Below, in pieces: positions 1 to 7,858 of a DNA stretch of 64,000 nucleotides. Source of the DNA: Vibrio injensis (GTDB lineage Bacteria; Pseudomonadota; Gammaproteobacteria; Enterobacterales; Vibrionaceae); the NCBI RefSeq assembly GCF_001895205.1, contig NZ_BDJF01000027.1, positions 372,001 to 436,000 of the forward strand, read 5' to 3'. The translations under genes and the position numbers were made by a program. The notes under the pieces were generated by a model. It searched no databases. It had not been told where the DNA came from and was given only the letters and a program-made list of their open reading frames with translations. The first letter of the stretch is position 1. The number at the start of each line of letters is the position of its first letter.

Positions 1-1
1 G

Positions 2-2458
2 GATAACGAAAAAGAGCGAAGTGAAGCTATTGATTTATTTAAAAAAATAAAAAACATCAGAAATGACGAAATGATAGAAGAAGGGCCTAATCTATCAATG
101 TTCAATCCTAATCTGAGTTTAAACGTAAAAAAAATATTGCTAGGTAGTTTATTATTTTCAGGAACTATACATTCAAAAAATTCATATCAGTCTGGCAATA
201 ATAAAAGTTTAGACTTCGATGAAAATTTTACATCAACAAAATTAAGTCACCGATCACTTCGGCATGCTATATTTCCTTCAACTACCATAAAGCCGATAGC
301 TCAAGATGATGTAAAGATAGTTAAACTATTCGATTTCTCTTGTTTAAATAATGGAGAAGATTTAAGTTTTTCAAAAATAATACGTCAAATTGGAAAAACA
401 TTACAACAACCGATAACGACTATGGCTATAGAAAGTCAGAATGTTCTTAGTTGGAATAGAGGCGTTGGCTGCCCTCAGCAAGAAAAGATACAGGACATCA
501 CTCGTATTACTAAAGAAATTGATTCGATTGTTTCTCAAGTTGTCACTTTGCTTCCGGGGAGTAATGCTTTGGCTATCGCTCAGTATATCGTTGGCCCTCT
601 TCTAATATTCGCTGCTAATGATCTTGAAGGTAAGCCTACGTCGCCTGAAGATGAACTGAATCTAATAGAACAAATTATTCAACAAGCCAAGGCATCTATT
701 AGCACTAGTAGTCATATTGAACAGCAACACCTACGCACTAACCCATTGGGTGAGTCTCATTCTATATCAGTAGATCTTCCCAAGTTTAGTATTCATAATG
801 GCATTAATCATATACCTATTAAAATAAATGGAAACCATGAGTTAGTGCAGATAAACATCAATAATGGTAAGTTATTGGCAGTTTTTCCTACAGGGGAAAA
901 CGGTATAAATGATCACCGTGAAGTATATTTTAATTATTTGGACCGAGAGTGGAGATTGACCGGAAACGGTAAACTTAATCGCTTTAGTAAAAAAGAACAA
1001 CGTTTAGCACATGAACTATCTATTTATTCTACTCACTATCATAGGAAGGTTGATGAGGCGTTCCATGTGTATGGTGTTAAAAATCCTTTTTCTGAAAAAC
1101 CGTTATATTTAAATGTTATAGATCTATGCGGACGATTAGTTCCATATCGACGCGATTTAGTTACAGGTAAGGAATTTATTTATGACTTCATGGTTCCTAC
1201 ATCTTCTGCTCATGAAGTAGAAAATCGATTTGGCGAATGGCATCTTAAATCAAAGCATACTCTTAATGTCTCATCTGCATTAAAATCATCAATTAATCAA
1301 TATGGAATTGAACCATTAAAAATCAGTTCAGATGAGTTATCTTCACCAAATCACATTGGAATTCAGTTTTCTCGGAGTGGAAAATCTGTAATAAAGATTG
1401 ATAATAATTATTATCTGGTCACTCAGCAGGGAAAGCAACTTCACCTAGGACATCGGAAAAACTTCCCGATTAATTTGAGAAAAATCAACAATCATGAAGT
1501 CAGAATAGAATTATCTGAAATGATATCGTCAGACAACAAAGCATTTAATTTATCAGATGTACCTATAATTAATGGACCTTGGAAAAATCGTATAGCACAT
1601 CGGTTGATTAGTAAGTCTCTACCTATTGCGAAAGCTAAGATTAAAAATTCCTTAGAAATTATGAATAATCCTCAGTTTAACGATCAAGTTAAACTGGCAC
1701 AAAATGCATACTTTGGCCGAGGATTTTCAGAAAACCCTCAAGGCCTAACGAAGTTACACCATACGCTATTTCAAATGGACTATGACTTAGGGCGTATCAG
1801 CAAGAAAAATTTTAATTTTATGCGTCATACTGGTGGGCATGTCACTGTAGCTGAGTTATCCAAAGAGCAGTATCGATTGTTAGATAAAAAACCTAATAGC
1901 AAGATTATAAACGTAGGGCGTGATGGATTTTATACTTATTATCAGAGAATGGGAAAAAGTAAATCAGCAGTCGCTGATTTATTGATTCATGAATTATCTC
2001 ATGGAGCACCAAATACTCTCGACTTCGTCTATATTGGTACTAAACGACAAGTTAAAGCTGGTGATGTCGATGTTTTTGAGTTGATAAACCTCGGTAATAA
2101 TAACCTCTATCGAAATCAGCGAGGTCATGTGCCACAAAGTGTTTACGCAGGGGCAGACCTAAGATCTATTGATAATATCAATGTTGCAGGTTCTAAAGGT
2201 TTGACAAATGCAGACTCAATTGCTCAATACATCTCTTTTTTGAGTAAAGCAAAAGATAATCCAGAGTCATTTAACAAAGATTATCAATCCTTACTTTCTG
2301 CAGCGAAAGTGTCTAATAATTTTCTAAAAAGGATAGAGGAAAGTGTGCTTGTTAGTCGTAGTCGTCGCGCGATAAAACCATTAAGTACGACTTTAACCAG
2401 TGTGATTTTAATGGTGGAAAGGAAATCTGGTCGCTATCATATTTATCGCCCGATTTAA
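2..2458 (+). CDS. Putative T3SS-associated effector with C-terminal aspzincin-like zinc protease domain (5' partial)
   Basis: The frame is open from base 2 with no stop, so the gene probably begins left of the window; the first in-window ATG (71) has no convincing ribosome site. Counting from that ATG (795 residues), HELSH lies at 640-644, followed by N-T-L-D (Asp 651) before a Tyr, and N-A-D-S at 713-716. HExxH, then T-x-D-x-x-Y, then NADS is the pattern of aspzincin (M35-like) metalloendopeptidases, where the downstream Asp is the third zinc ligand. The first 500 residues match nothing I recognise. Position beside a T3SS2 locus suggests a secreted effector or toxin, which is inference. Codon use is AT-rich like the T3SS genes. 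It could instead be a toxin secreted another way. A strong terminator follows. Confidence 0.6.
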   Translation, partial: DNEKERSEAIDLFKKIKNIRNDEMIEEGPNLSMFNPNLSLNVKKILLGSLLFSGTIHSKNSYQSGNNKSLDFDENFTSTKLSHRSLRHAIFPSTTIKPIAQDDVKIVKLFDFSCLNNGEDLSFSKIIRQIGKTLQQPITTMAIESQNVLSWNRGVGCPQQEKIQDITRITKEIDSIVSQVVTLLPGSNALAIAQYIVGPLLIFAANDLEGKPTSPEDELNLIEQIIQQAKASISTSSHIEQQHLRTNPLGESHSISVDLPKFSIHNGINHIPIKINGNHELVQININNGKLLAVFPTGENGINDHREVYFNYLDREWRLTGNGKLNRFSKKEQRLAHELSIYSTHYHRKVDEAFHVYGVKNPFSEKPLYLNVIDLCGRLVPYRRDLVTGKEFIYDFMVPTSSAHEVENRFGEWHLKSKHTLNVSSALKSSINQYGIEPLKISSDELSSPNHIGIQFSRSGKSVIKIDNNYYLVTQQGKQLHLGHRKNFPINLRKINNHEVRIELSEMISSDNKAFNLSDVPIINGPWKNRIAHRLISKSLPIAKAKIKNSLEIMNNPQFNDQVKLAQNAYFGRGFSENPQGLTKLHHTLFQMDYDLGRISKKNFNFMRHTGGHVTVAELSKEQYRLLDKKPNSKIINVGRDGFYTYYQRMGKSKSAVADLLIHELSHGAPNTLDFVYIGTKRQVKAGDVDVFELINLGNNNLYRNQRGHVPQSVYAGADLRSIDNINVAGSKGLTNADSIAQYISFLSKAKDNPESFNKDYQSLLSAAKVSNNFLKRIEESVLVSRSRRAIKPLSTTLTSVILMVERKSGRYHIYRPI

Positions 2459-2493
2459 TAATGTAAATCAAATTTATATTCAGATACTTTTAA

Positions 2494-2521
2494 AAAAGAC
2501 CCCGATATTATGGGGTCTTTT
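2494..2521 (+). terminator. Rho-independent terminator after the protease-like gene
   Basis: A 10-bp stem (AAAAGACCCC / GGGGTCTTTT) with an 8-base loop sits 36 bp after the stop codon. The A-rich 5' arm and T-rich 3' arm would let it work in both directions. Confidence 0.85.
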
Positions 2522-2647
2522 GGGGGTTGTAGTTTAATTCAACTAGGCTTAACCATTCTGATTTTATAGATAACTAAGCGACGTTAGTTATTTATACAAT
2601 GGATTTCTATGATTAAAAACCAAAAAATATATTCGGCTTAGCATATG

Positions 2648-4213
2648 CTATTTTTTATGAGCCAGTTTTAGTTGTGCAAGCTCAGCTTTTAAACGTTCAT
2701 TCTCTGCAGATATAGATTGATAAGTGAACTCACTGAAGCCTGTCGGTAGTCTTTGTTTAAGGAAGCTTTTAATGCTTTCTTGCAGTTTTTCTGGATTTTT
2801 AATTGCTTTACTGAATTCATGCTCCAATTTTCTAGCAGCAGTTTTATCGAGATCAGAGAAAAAACCATTAAATATATCAATGTTTCTGAATGACGAGGTA
2901 ACTTGGCGCTGATAATCATTACTTAGTAGCTCAGTTCGAGTTGAATCATTGATTAATGCTATGCTAGCTTTTTGAGCTTTGGAAAATATCTCGCTGGTTT
3001 TTTCTCTTGTGGAAGCTACAGAACCATCGTTATACCTTTTCCTTGATGTAAGTGATGGTTGCTTTTGCATTTTATTTAGTCCCTCGCTTACGGTTAACCA
3101 CCGGGAAGGGGATTCAATGTTACTTTCTTTGTTACTAAGCTGCATTTCCTCACTGATTTTTATTGGTTGATGACTATTGGCAACAATATCTGATTTCTTA
3201 AATATTGAGTGACTAAATAATGGTGAATTTTCTGTATCTTGTGTATAAGGTTTAATAATATTGAAATAAGCACGACAGTAATCTGGCATGTTGTCAATAT
3301 CAGCCTGAGTCACGTTATTCGCTGGTAAAGAACCGATATGTTCATTAATTTTTGCTAAAATATCGAGTTCTATAGACTGGATTATCGCGTCACTAATGAA
3401 TCCTGTTACCATATCTCTATCGCTGTTAGATAAGGATGAATATTGACTTAGAATTTTATCTGGTTGTTCTAATATAAGTTTCTTACCCGGTGACAATTCA
3501 CTATCGCTTGATTTTGATTGTGTGATTTTTTCTGATTGGATGGACTTCTTTAACCCCTGAGTTCCACCAAACTTTCGGATTTGCGCGAACAGTTCATTTT
3601 TACTTGTGTTTGAGGATGAAACTTTACTCAGTGATTTCTCTGGTATTGGCATTGGTGGTGGCGGTGGTGGTGCAACCTGATCCCGATTATTATTTTCTTG
3701 ATATTTAACGAGTGTCTTTAACCCCTGGGTTCCACCAAACTTTCGGATTTGCGCGAACAGCTCGTCTTTACCTGTACTTAAGGCTGAAACTTTAGTCATT
3801 GATTTCTCTGGTATTGGCATTGCTGGTGGCGGTGGTGGTGCAACCTGATCCCGATTATTATTTTCTTGATATTTGACGAGTGTCTTTAACCCTTGAATTC
3901 CATCAAACTGTCGGATTTGTGCTAATGTTTGTGTAGGCAGAGTGGCTTGAGGGAGTGCGTTTGACGGTTTGGATGTCTTACTATCGACCTCTTGTTGATT
4001 AAGTAGCCTATCGAGATCATCAGTGAGCTTATGAATAGTTATCTTGTTCTTATCTATATCTTTGTGTAGATCGGTAATAACACTTATGAGCCTCATCACT
4101 TTTTCTGGACTCACATTTGTTACTTTGTTGACCGGAAAAACTCCATCGCTTTCCTTTCTATCAAGTGGTTTCATTTTACAATTATTGGATTGAACAATAG
4201 CAGCTGGGTTCAT
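2648..4213 (-). CDS. vopF: VopF/VopL-family T3SS2 effector, WH2-domain actin nucleator
   Basis: 521 residues, close to VopL and VopF as I recall them. A coiled coil near 35-75 is followed by three WH2 motifs (about 97-114, 152-170, 208-226), each with the pattern L-x-Q-I-R-x-F-x-G-x-Q-G-L-K. Between them lie two proline runs (APPPPPAMPIP near 124 and APPPPPPMPIP near 180) of the profilin-binding type. The C-terminal half is helical and matches the place of the dimerising VopL C-terminal domain. In this family tandem WH2 motifs recruit actin monomers and nucleate filaments in host cells. The ATG at 4213 has an AGGAT site upstream. It is transcribed away from the T3SS operon. Whether it is closest to VopF, VopL or VopN cannot be settled here. 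Confidence 0.85.
   Translation of the reverse strand: MNPAAIVQSNNCKMKPLDRKESDGVFPVNKVTNVSPEKVMRLISVITDLHKDIDKNKITIHKLTDDLDRLLNQQEVDSKTSKPSNALPQATLPTQTLAQIRQFDGIQGLKTLVKYQENNNRDQVAPPPPPAMPIPEKSMTKVSALSTGKDELFAQIRKFGGTQGLKTLVKYQENNNRDQVAPPPPPPMPIPEKSLSKVSSSNTSKNELFAQIRKFGGTQGLKKSIQSEKITQSKSSDSELSPGKKLILEQPDKILSQYSSLSNSDRDMVTGFISDAIIQSIELDILAKINEHIGSLPANNVTQADIDNMPDYCRAYFNIIKPYTQDTENSPLFSHSIFKKSDIVANSHQPIKISEEMQLSNKESNIESPSRWLTVSEGLNKMQKQPSLTSRKRYNDGSVASTREKTSEIFSKAQKASIALINDSTRTELLSNDYQRQVTSSFRNIDIFNGFFSDLDKTAARKLEHEFSKAIKNPEKLQESIKSFLKQRLPTGFSEFTYQSISAENERLKAELAQLKLAHKK
3551..3940 (-). repeat. 168-bp tandem repeat encoding WH2 plus proline-rich units
   Basis: Near-identical DNA blocks begin at 3551, 3719 and 3887, a period of exactly 168 bp (56 codons). 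Each carries a WH2 motif, and the two full units also carry a linker and proline tract. The two units nearest the 3' end of the gene are almost identical, indicating recent duplication or homogenisation. Confidence 0.85.
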
Positions 4214-4717
4214 GGTTTTATCCTAGTTGTTAGACACAGAAAATAATATCCCCTATGCAATAGTTAAATTCACGATAATATTTATGAAATATCCTTAATG
4301 CTGTTCCTTCCACTTGTCGTCAAGCTGTAATTTTAAGTCGATTGTGTATGGGTAAATTGTGGCGAACTTATTGTTCTTGCAGCCCTTCTTGTTGCGACTG
4401 TGAAAAGTTTTTGTTCGACTCGCGAAAATCTATGACGTGATTGAGTAACATTTAGAGTCCTAGATTGTTGTATAAACGTGCTTCACTACATCCGATTTAT
4501 CAAAAAAGATGCATATCGATTCTGGCCTGCATGGTCCGATTGATCATTTGGTCTGGATTTTTCAGAAAAATTCCAGTTTACCCATTGGAGAAAATATAGA
4601 AAAGCTGGCATGTTGGGTAGGTGGTGAGTGATGTATGGGTTGTAACCCAAGTGAATATTGAGTTGGTTTACTCCTACATCCATTTTGTTTTTAAGCGAGC
4701 GGAGTTTATGTAAGATA
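4214..4717. promoter_or_regulatory. Divergent AT-rich promoter region between vopF and the sctI operon
   Basis: About 500 bp without a supportable gene separates the leftward effector gene from the rightward T3SS operon, so both promoters must lie here. In T3SS2 systems the VtrB regulator acts on such promoters. I did not find a site I could assign to it with confidence. An antisense open frame at 4486-4776 overlaps the start of sctI and is not credible. Confidence 0.45.
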
Positions 4718-4966
4718 ATGATAGAGCTAGATATCCAAGCGATAAGACCATCAGTACTTGAAGATACGTTCAACAATATTGGTCAAGGCTTTCAAGAGAT
4801 ACTTGATGCATTAGATAAAGCGAATGCAAATGGGCAGACGTTAACAGTTCAAGATACCCTAGCGCTGCAGCAATCGGTTTTTCATTATACGATGTTCCAA
4901 GAAACCGTAACTAAAATTGCATCAAAATCGGCTAACGCCATTAATGAAGTGGCGAAGGCTCAATAA
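4718..4966 (+). CDS. sctI: T3SS inner rod protein SctI (T3SS2)
   Basis: 82 residues from the ATG at 4718; a GGAG-like sequence lies about 13 bp upstream. The C-terminal third has the amphipathic pattern of inner-rod subunits: Q-x-x-x-x-x-Y-x-x-x-x-E, then K-I-A-S-K-S and a final A-I-N-E-V-x-x-x-Q. In this family that helix packs in the base under the needle and takes part in needle length control and substrate switching. It is followed with a one-base stop/start overlap by sctJ, the usual order in T3SS operons. A needle subunit (SctF) is the alternative, but the C-terminus fits SctI better. It is short for SctI, which is often about 100 residues. Confidence 0.6.
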   Translation: MIELDIQAIRPSVLEDTFNNIGQGFQEILDALDKANANGQTLTVQDTLALQQSVFHYTMFQETVTKIASKSANAINEVAKAQ

Positions 4967-5511
4967 TGAAATTTTTTTACCCATTGTTGCTACTTTTTTT
5001 ATTTGGTTGTAGTGAGAAGGGCTCAACGCAAGTTGCCATTTTTGAGTCTGCGGATGTTGCAAACAAGGTCGTTGTTATGCTTTCTCATTATCAAGTCCCA
5101 GCAACATTATCTACTCAAAAGGAAAATTTTTTAGTACTTGTCGATAAATCTCAAGAAGGAAAAGCGAGAGCCTTATTAACAAAATTTAATTTCTATTTTC
5201 AACGTGAAGACCTTAATGATCTTCTAGAGTCTAAATTTGCCAGTTTAAGTAAACTAGAAACGGTTAAAGGCAATCTATTACAAAGTAAAGAAATTTTTAA
5301 CAAATTAAGTGTTATTCCAAATGTGATGAGAGCAAGTGTCGTTGTTAGTGGTGATGTCAATAAACAGATATCAGTCCTGATCATGAGTTTTGAGGATCTC
5401 GAACCAGAAAACAAAAATAATATAGAACGGTTTCTAAAAGGGTTGGTTTCAGAAAAAGACAAGTTGACAATTAGCTATTTTGTTCAGAATTTATCAAATG
5501 AAACCATGTAA
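4966..5511 (+). CDS. sctJ: T3SS inner-membrane ring lipoprotein SctJ (VscJ2-like)
   Basis: 181 residues with a lipoprotein signal (hydrophobic stretch ending LFGC, lipidated Cys 15). The mature part has the two small alpha/beta domains of the YscJ/PrgK family, with the usual A-x-x-V-V-x-x-L pattern near 30-40 and a second domain containing R-A-S-V-V-V near 120. SctJ forms a 24-subunit ring on the periplasmic face of the inner membrane with SctD. It is shorter than most family members (about 240 residues) and lacks the C-terminal membrane helix. The ATG shares one base with the sctI stop codon, so the pair is translationally coupled. Confidence 0.85.
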   Translation: MKFFYPLLLLFLFGCSEKGSTQVAIFESADVANKVVVMLSHYQVPATLSTQKENFLVLVDKSQEGKARALLTKFNFYFQREDLNDLLESKFASLSKLETVKGNLLQSKEIFNKLSVIPNVMRASVVVSGDVNKQISVLIMSFEDLEPENKNNIERFLKGLVSEKDKLTISYFVQNLSNETM

Positions 5512-5965
5512 AAAACGTTATAAAAAGATACTCCATTATTATCTAAGTAAAAAGAAATTATCATCATCTGAGTTCTTTGTTTTGACTTCTTTAACTGAAG
5601 ATGAAATAGCAGCTTGCTTCTCTTTATCTAGGCATGATGTTAGAGAAAATCTATTACTTTTAGGATTAGTAGTAGAGTATCAAGTGCTTCGTTTAAATAC
5701 AGAAAGGAAAGCATTTTTATCATTACGCGATAAAATAGGACAAAAGTTATACCTATGGTCAGATGTGGTTGGTTTTTATGATATACCAATGGTTTCAGAC
5801 ACTATTTTGTCTGGACTTTTATTATTAAGAGAACATAACAAAAGACATGCATTGATATTAGCGATGAGATTAGGTCTCGATATACCAGAGGCATCAATTG
5901 GTATTAAATACCCTTATCGTTTGAGTAATTTTATCCAAAGAGTAATGAACTCTTCTTTAAGTTAG
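5498..5965 (+). CDS. SctK-position protein of the T3SS2 operon
   Basis: 155 residues from the ATG at 5498, overlapping the end of sctJ by 14 bp. The protein is soluble and has a strongly basic start (M-K-P-C-K-K-R-Y-K-K). I see no recognisable motif. In several T3SS operons the gene after sctJ encodes SctK/OrgA/MxiK, the cytoplasmic adaptor between the inner ring and the SctQ pods. Position and size allow that role, but sequence alone does not prove it. A TTG at 5480 could add six residues but is less likely. Confidence 0.5.
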   Translation: MKPCKKRYKKILHYYLSKKKLSSSEFFVLTSLTEDEIAACFSLSRHDVRENLLLLGLVVEYQVLRLNTERKAFLSLRDKIGQKLYLWSDVVGFYDIPMVSDTILSGLLLLREHNKRHALILAMRLGLDIPEASIGIKYPYRLSNFIQRVMNSSLS

Positions 5966-6001
5966 TAAATTTAAACTAGCCATGATGATTTAGGGTTATA
6001 T

Positions 6002-6487
6002 ATGAAAGAAGCAAAGATTGATTTCAATACCTCAGATGAGGAAAGCTTAGCTCTACTTGATAGTAAAAGCATCGAGCAGAAACTGTCTCAATTACGTCAG
6101 TCTAAAAAAGTCACGATAGACGACCTTAAAAGTATTTTTGCTTTAGGTGTTAAGTTTTATAACGATTTTCAATTCAAAGAAGCTGAAATTATTTTTTCTT
6201 CTTACACATCATTGAACCCATACGATCATCGCGGACCTGGCTCTTTGGCTGCAATTTATCTAGAAAATGGTCAATTTAACAAAGCGTTAGATGTGCTTAA
6301 CGTTTTAAAAACCTACCCAACCAATGATTTGGATGAAACAGTGTTAAATATCGCGCTATGCCATTATAAATTAAAAGAATATTTACAGTCAGCAGCGATG
6401 TTACTAATCGTTAAATCAGAGAATTTGAGTGATTTTAACTCGAAAAGATATGCTTATCTTTCTCAGCAATTACGACCTTATCTTTGA
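6002..6487 (+). CDS. SycD/LcrH-type TPR chaperone for the T3SS translocators
   Basis: 161 residues, mostly helical. Three TPR-like repeats are visible from about 45 to 140: FALGVKFYNDFQFKEAEIIF, then a G-S-L-A-A-I-Y-L-E-N-G-Q-F-N-K-A-L unit, then I-A-L-C-H-Y-K-L-K-E-Y. This is the class II chaperone pattern (SycD, IpgC, SicA), which keeps hydrophobic translocators soluble and bound through an N-terminal segment before secretion. The gene lies a short way upstream of the two translocator genes, its expected clients. The length and organisation match the family. A weak AGGG-type ribosome site precedes the ATG. Confidence 0.75.
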   Translation: MKEAKIDFNTSDEESLALLDSKSIEQKLSQLRQSKKVTIDDLKSIFALGVKFYNDFQFKEAEIIFSSYTSLNPYDHRGPGSLAAIYLENGQFNKALDVLNVLKTYPTNDLDETVLNIALCHYKLKEYLQSAAMLLIVKSENLSDFNSKRYAYLSQQLRPYL

Positions 6488-6581
6488 ATTTTATTTAAAA
6501 AATTTATGGTTATAGTCACTCTAACATTCTGTTTTTGTTATGAGTCTTACTTAAACCCATAAGTAAACAGCAGGGATTATT

Positions 6582-7733
6582 ATGAGAATAAATGCTTTTA
6601 ACGAACCATACTATAACGTTGATTATCAGAATGCTACGGATAAAAATAAGTATGGTTCTTTAGATAAAGATCTAGAGAAAATTGATCAAGCTCAAAAAGA
6701 GTTAATGGAAATAGATAAGCAGGTGGCTGCTACAGATAAACAGCCAAGTAATCCTGAAGTCATGGGAATGATTGCTACACATCAAAGTCAAGTTGTGAAG
6801 TCAATGTTAGAGGGAAACCCTGAAGAAGCGATTGCGCTGCTTCTAGCGAAAAGTATAGAAACCTATGCAAAGCGGCTGCAAGAAATTCAAGACTCAACCG
6901 GTGGTAAGGCTGCGTTTAGCGACGCATTACAAATCATGTTTGATAGTCTGATAAAAAAGGGGACACCAAGCGGACATGATTTAGAAAATATATTTCAGCT
7001 AGCCATCATGGACTTCATGTCAAATGAATATGAAGATTTAACACCAGATCTAAAAGAGGCGATGAGCCACTTTCTTGAAAGTACTGGTTCGGGATCTCAT
7101 GGTGTGCATGAAGGATGGAATGGCCCTCACTTTGCCAACAACGTTGATAAATTATTTGATTTCATGCTGAAATATGCGCCGAAAGATAGCCTTTGTCATA
7201 AAGCTCTGAACAGTATAGATAAAAGTAGTTTAAAGTCACAATTAAAGAACAACTTTGATAACGAGGGCGGTTTTGTCGGTCTTAATGATTATGATAAAAA
7301 TCCATCACATGGGTTATCGCCAATGCTGCGTATTGCCATCACGGCAGCGTATTTAAAAAATAACCCACTTGAATTAAAGGATGTTAATTTATTACTAACA
7401 GGCTCGATGGCTGATCTAAATGCATACATTAATAGTAATACTGAATATTCATCGGCAATGGAGTTTCTTTTTGCTAATGATGATAGTGGGCCTGGAGAAG
7501 GCTGGCGAATTGTAGATCAAGATGGAAGAAAAGTTATCGACTGGGAAGGTGTTGGATTATCGATAGAATACTTTGAAGGTATTTATAATCACTTTCCACA
7601 GCGAATATTAACCGAAGATGAGCTGAAAGAAGTTAACCGAATTGGTGACCAAGTAAAAATGTTGCAAGAAACTTTAAAATATTGGTTATCAATTATGCGT
7701 GATGAGCGTTTATCTACCGTACGAAATATTTAG
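6582..7733 (+). CDS. Unrecognised 383-aa T3SS2-locus protein, possibly a secreted hydrophilic component
   Basis: The start is well defined (CAGGGATT before the ATG). Acidic helical segments at 25-60 and 345-380 flank a middle domain with a Gly/His-rich stretch near 168-185. There is no signal peptide or membrane segment. Long coiled-coil ends around a central domain recall tip or hydrophilic translocator proteins (LcrV, IpaD, EspA type), and the last helix has that general look. The gene sits directly upstream of the pore-forming translocator genes. I do not recognise the family with certainty. Gatekeeper or effector roles are also possible. An 94-bp gap before it may hold its own promoter. 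Confidence 0.5.
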   Translation: MRINAFNEPYYNVDYQNATDKNKYGSLDKDLEKIDQAQKELMEIDKQVAATDKQPSNPEVMGMIATHQSQVVKSMLEGNPEEAIALLLAKSIETYAKRLQEIQDSTGGKAAFSDALQIMFDSLIKKGTPSGHDLENIFQLAIMDFMSNEYEDLTPDLKEAMSHFLESTGSGSHGVHEGWNGPHFANNVDKLFDFMLKYAPKDSLCHKALNSIDKSSLKSQLKNNFDNEGGFVGLNDYDKNPSHGLSPMLRIAITAAYLKNNPLELKDVNLLLTGSMADLNAYINSNTEYSSAMEFLFANDDSGPGEGWRIVDQDGRKVIDWEGVGLSIEYFEGIYNHFPQRILTEDELKEVNRIGDQVKMLQETLKYWLSIMRDERLSTVRNI

Positions 7734-7858
7734 AATTAGCAATAAAATTAAAATAAAAGAGTATACCATCGCTGGGGGATATACTGCTCGTTGGACGAGA
7801 AATGTGTAGTAATAAAATAGTACACATAATCCCAGCTAATCACATGAAGGGACAATAC

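Noticed and set aside
4486..4776. Minus-strand 96-residue frame between vopF and sctI
   Set aside because: It overlaps the start of sctI, lacks a ribosome site and has no recognisable features; the region is better read as a promoter.
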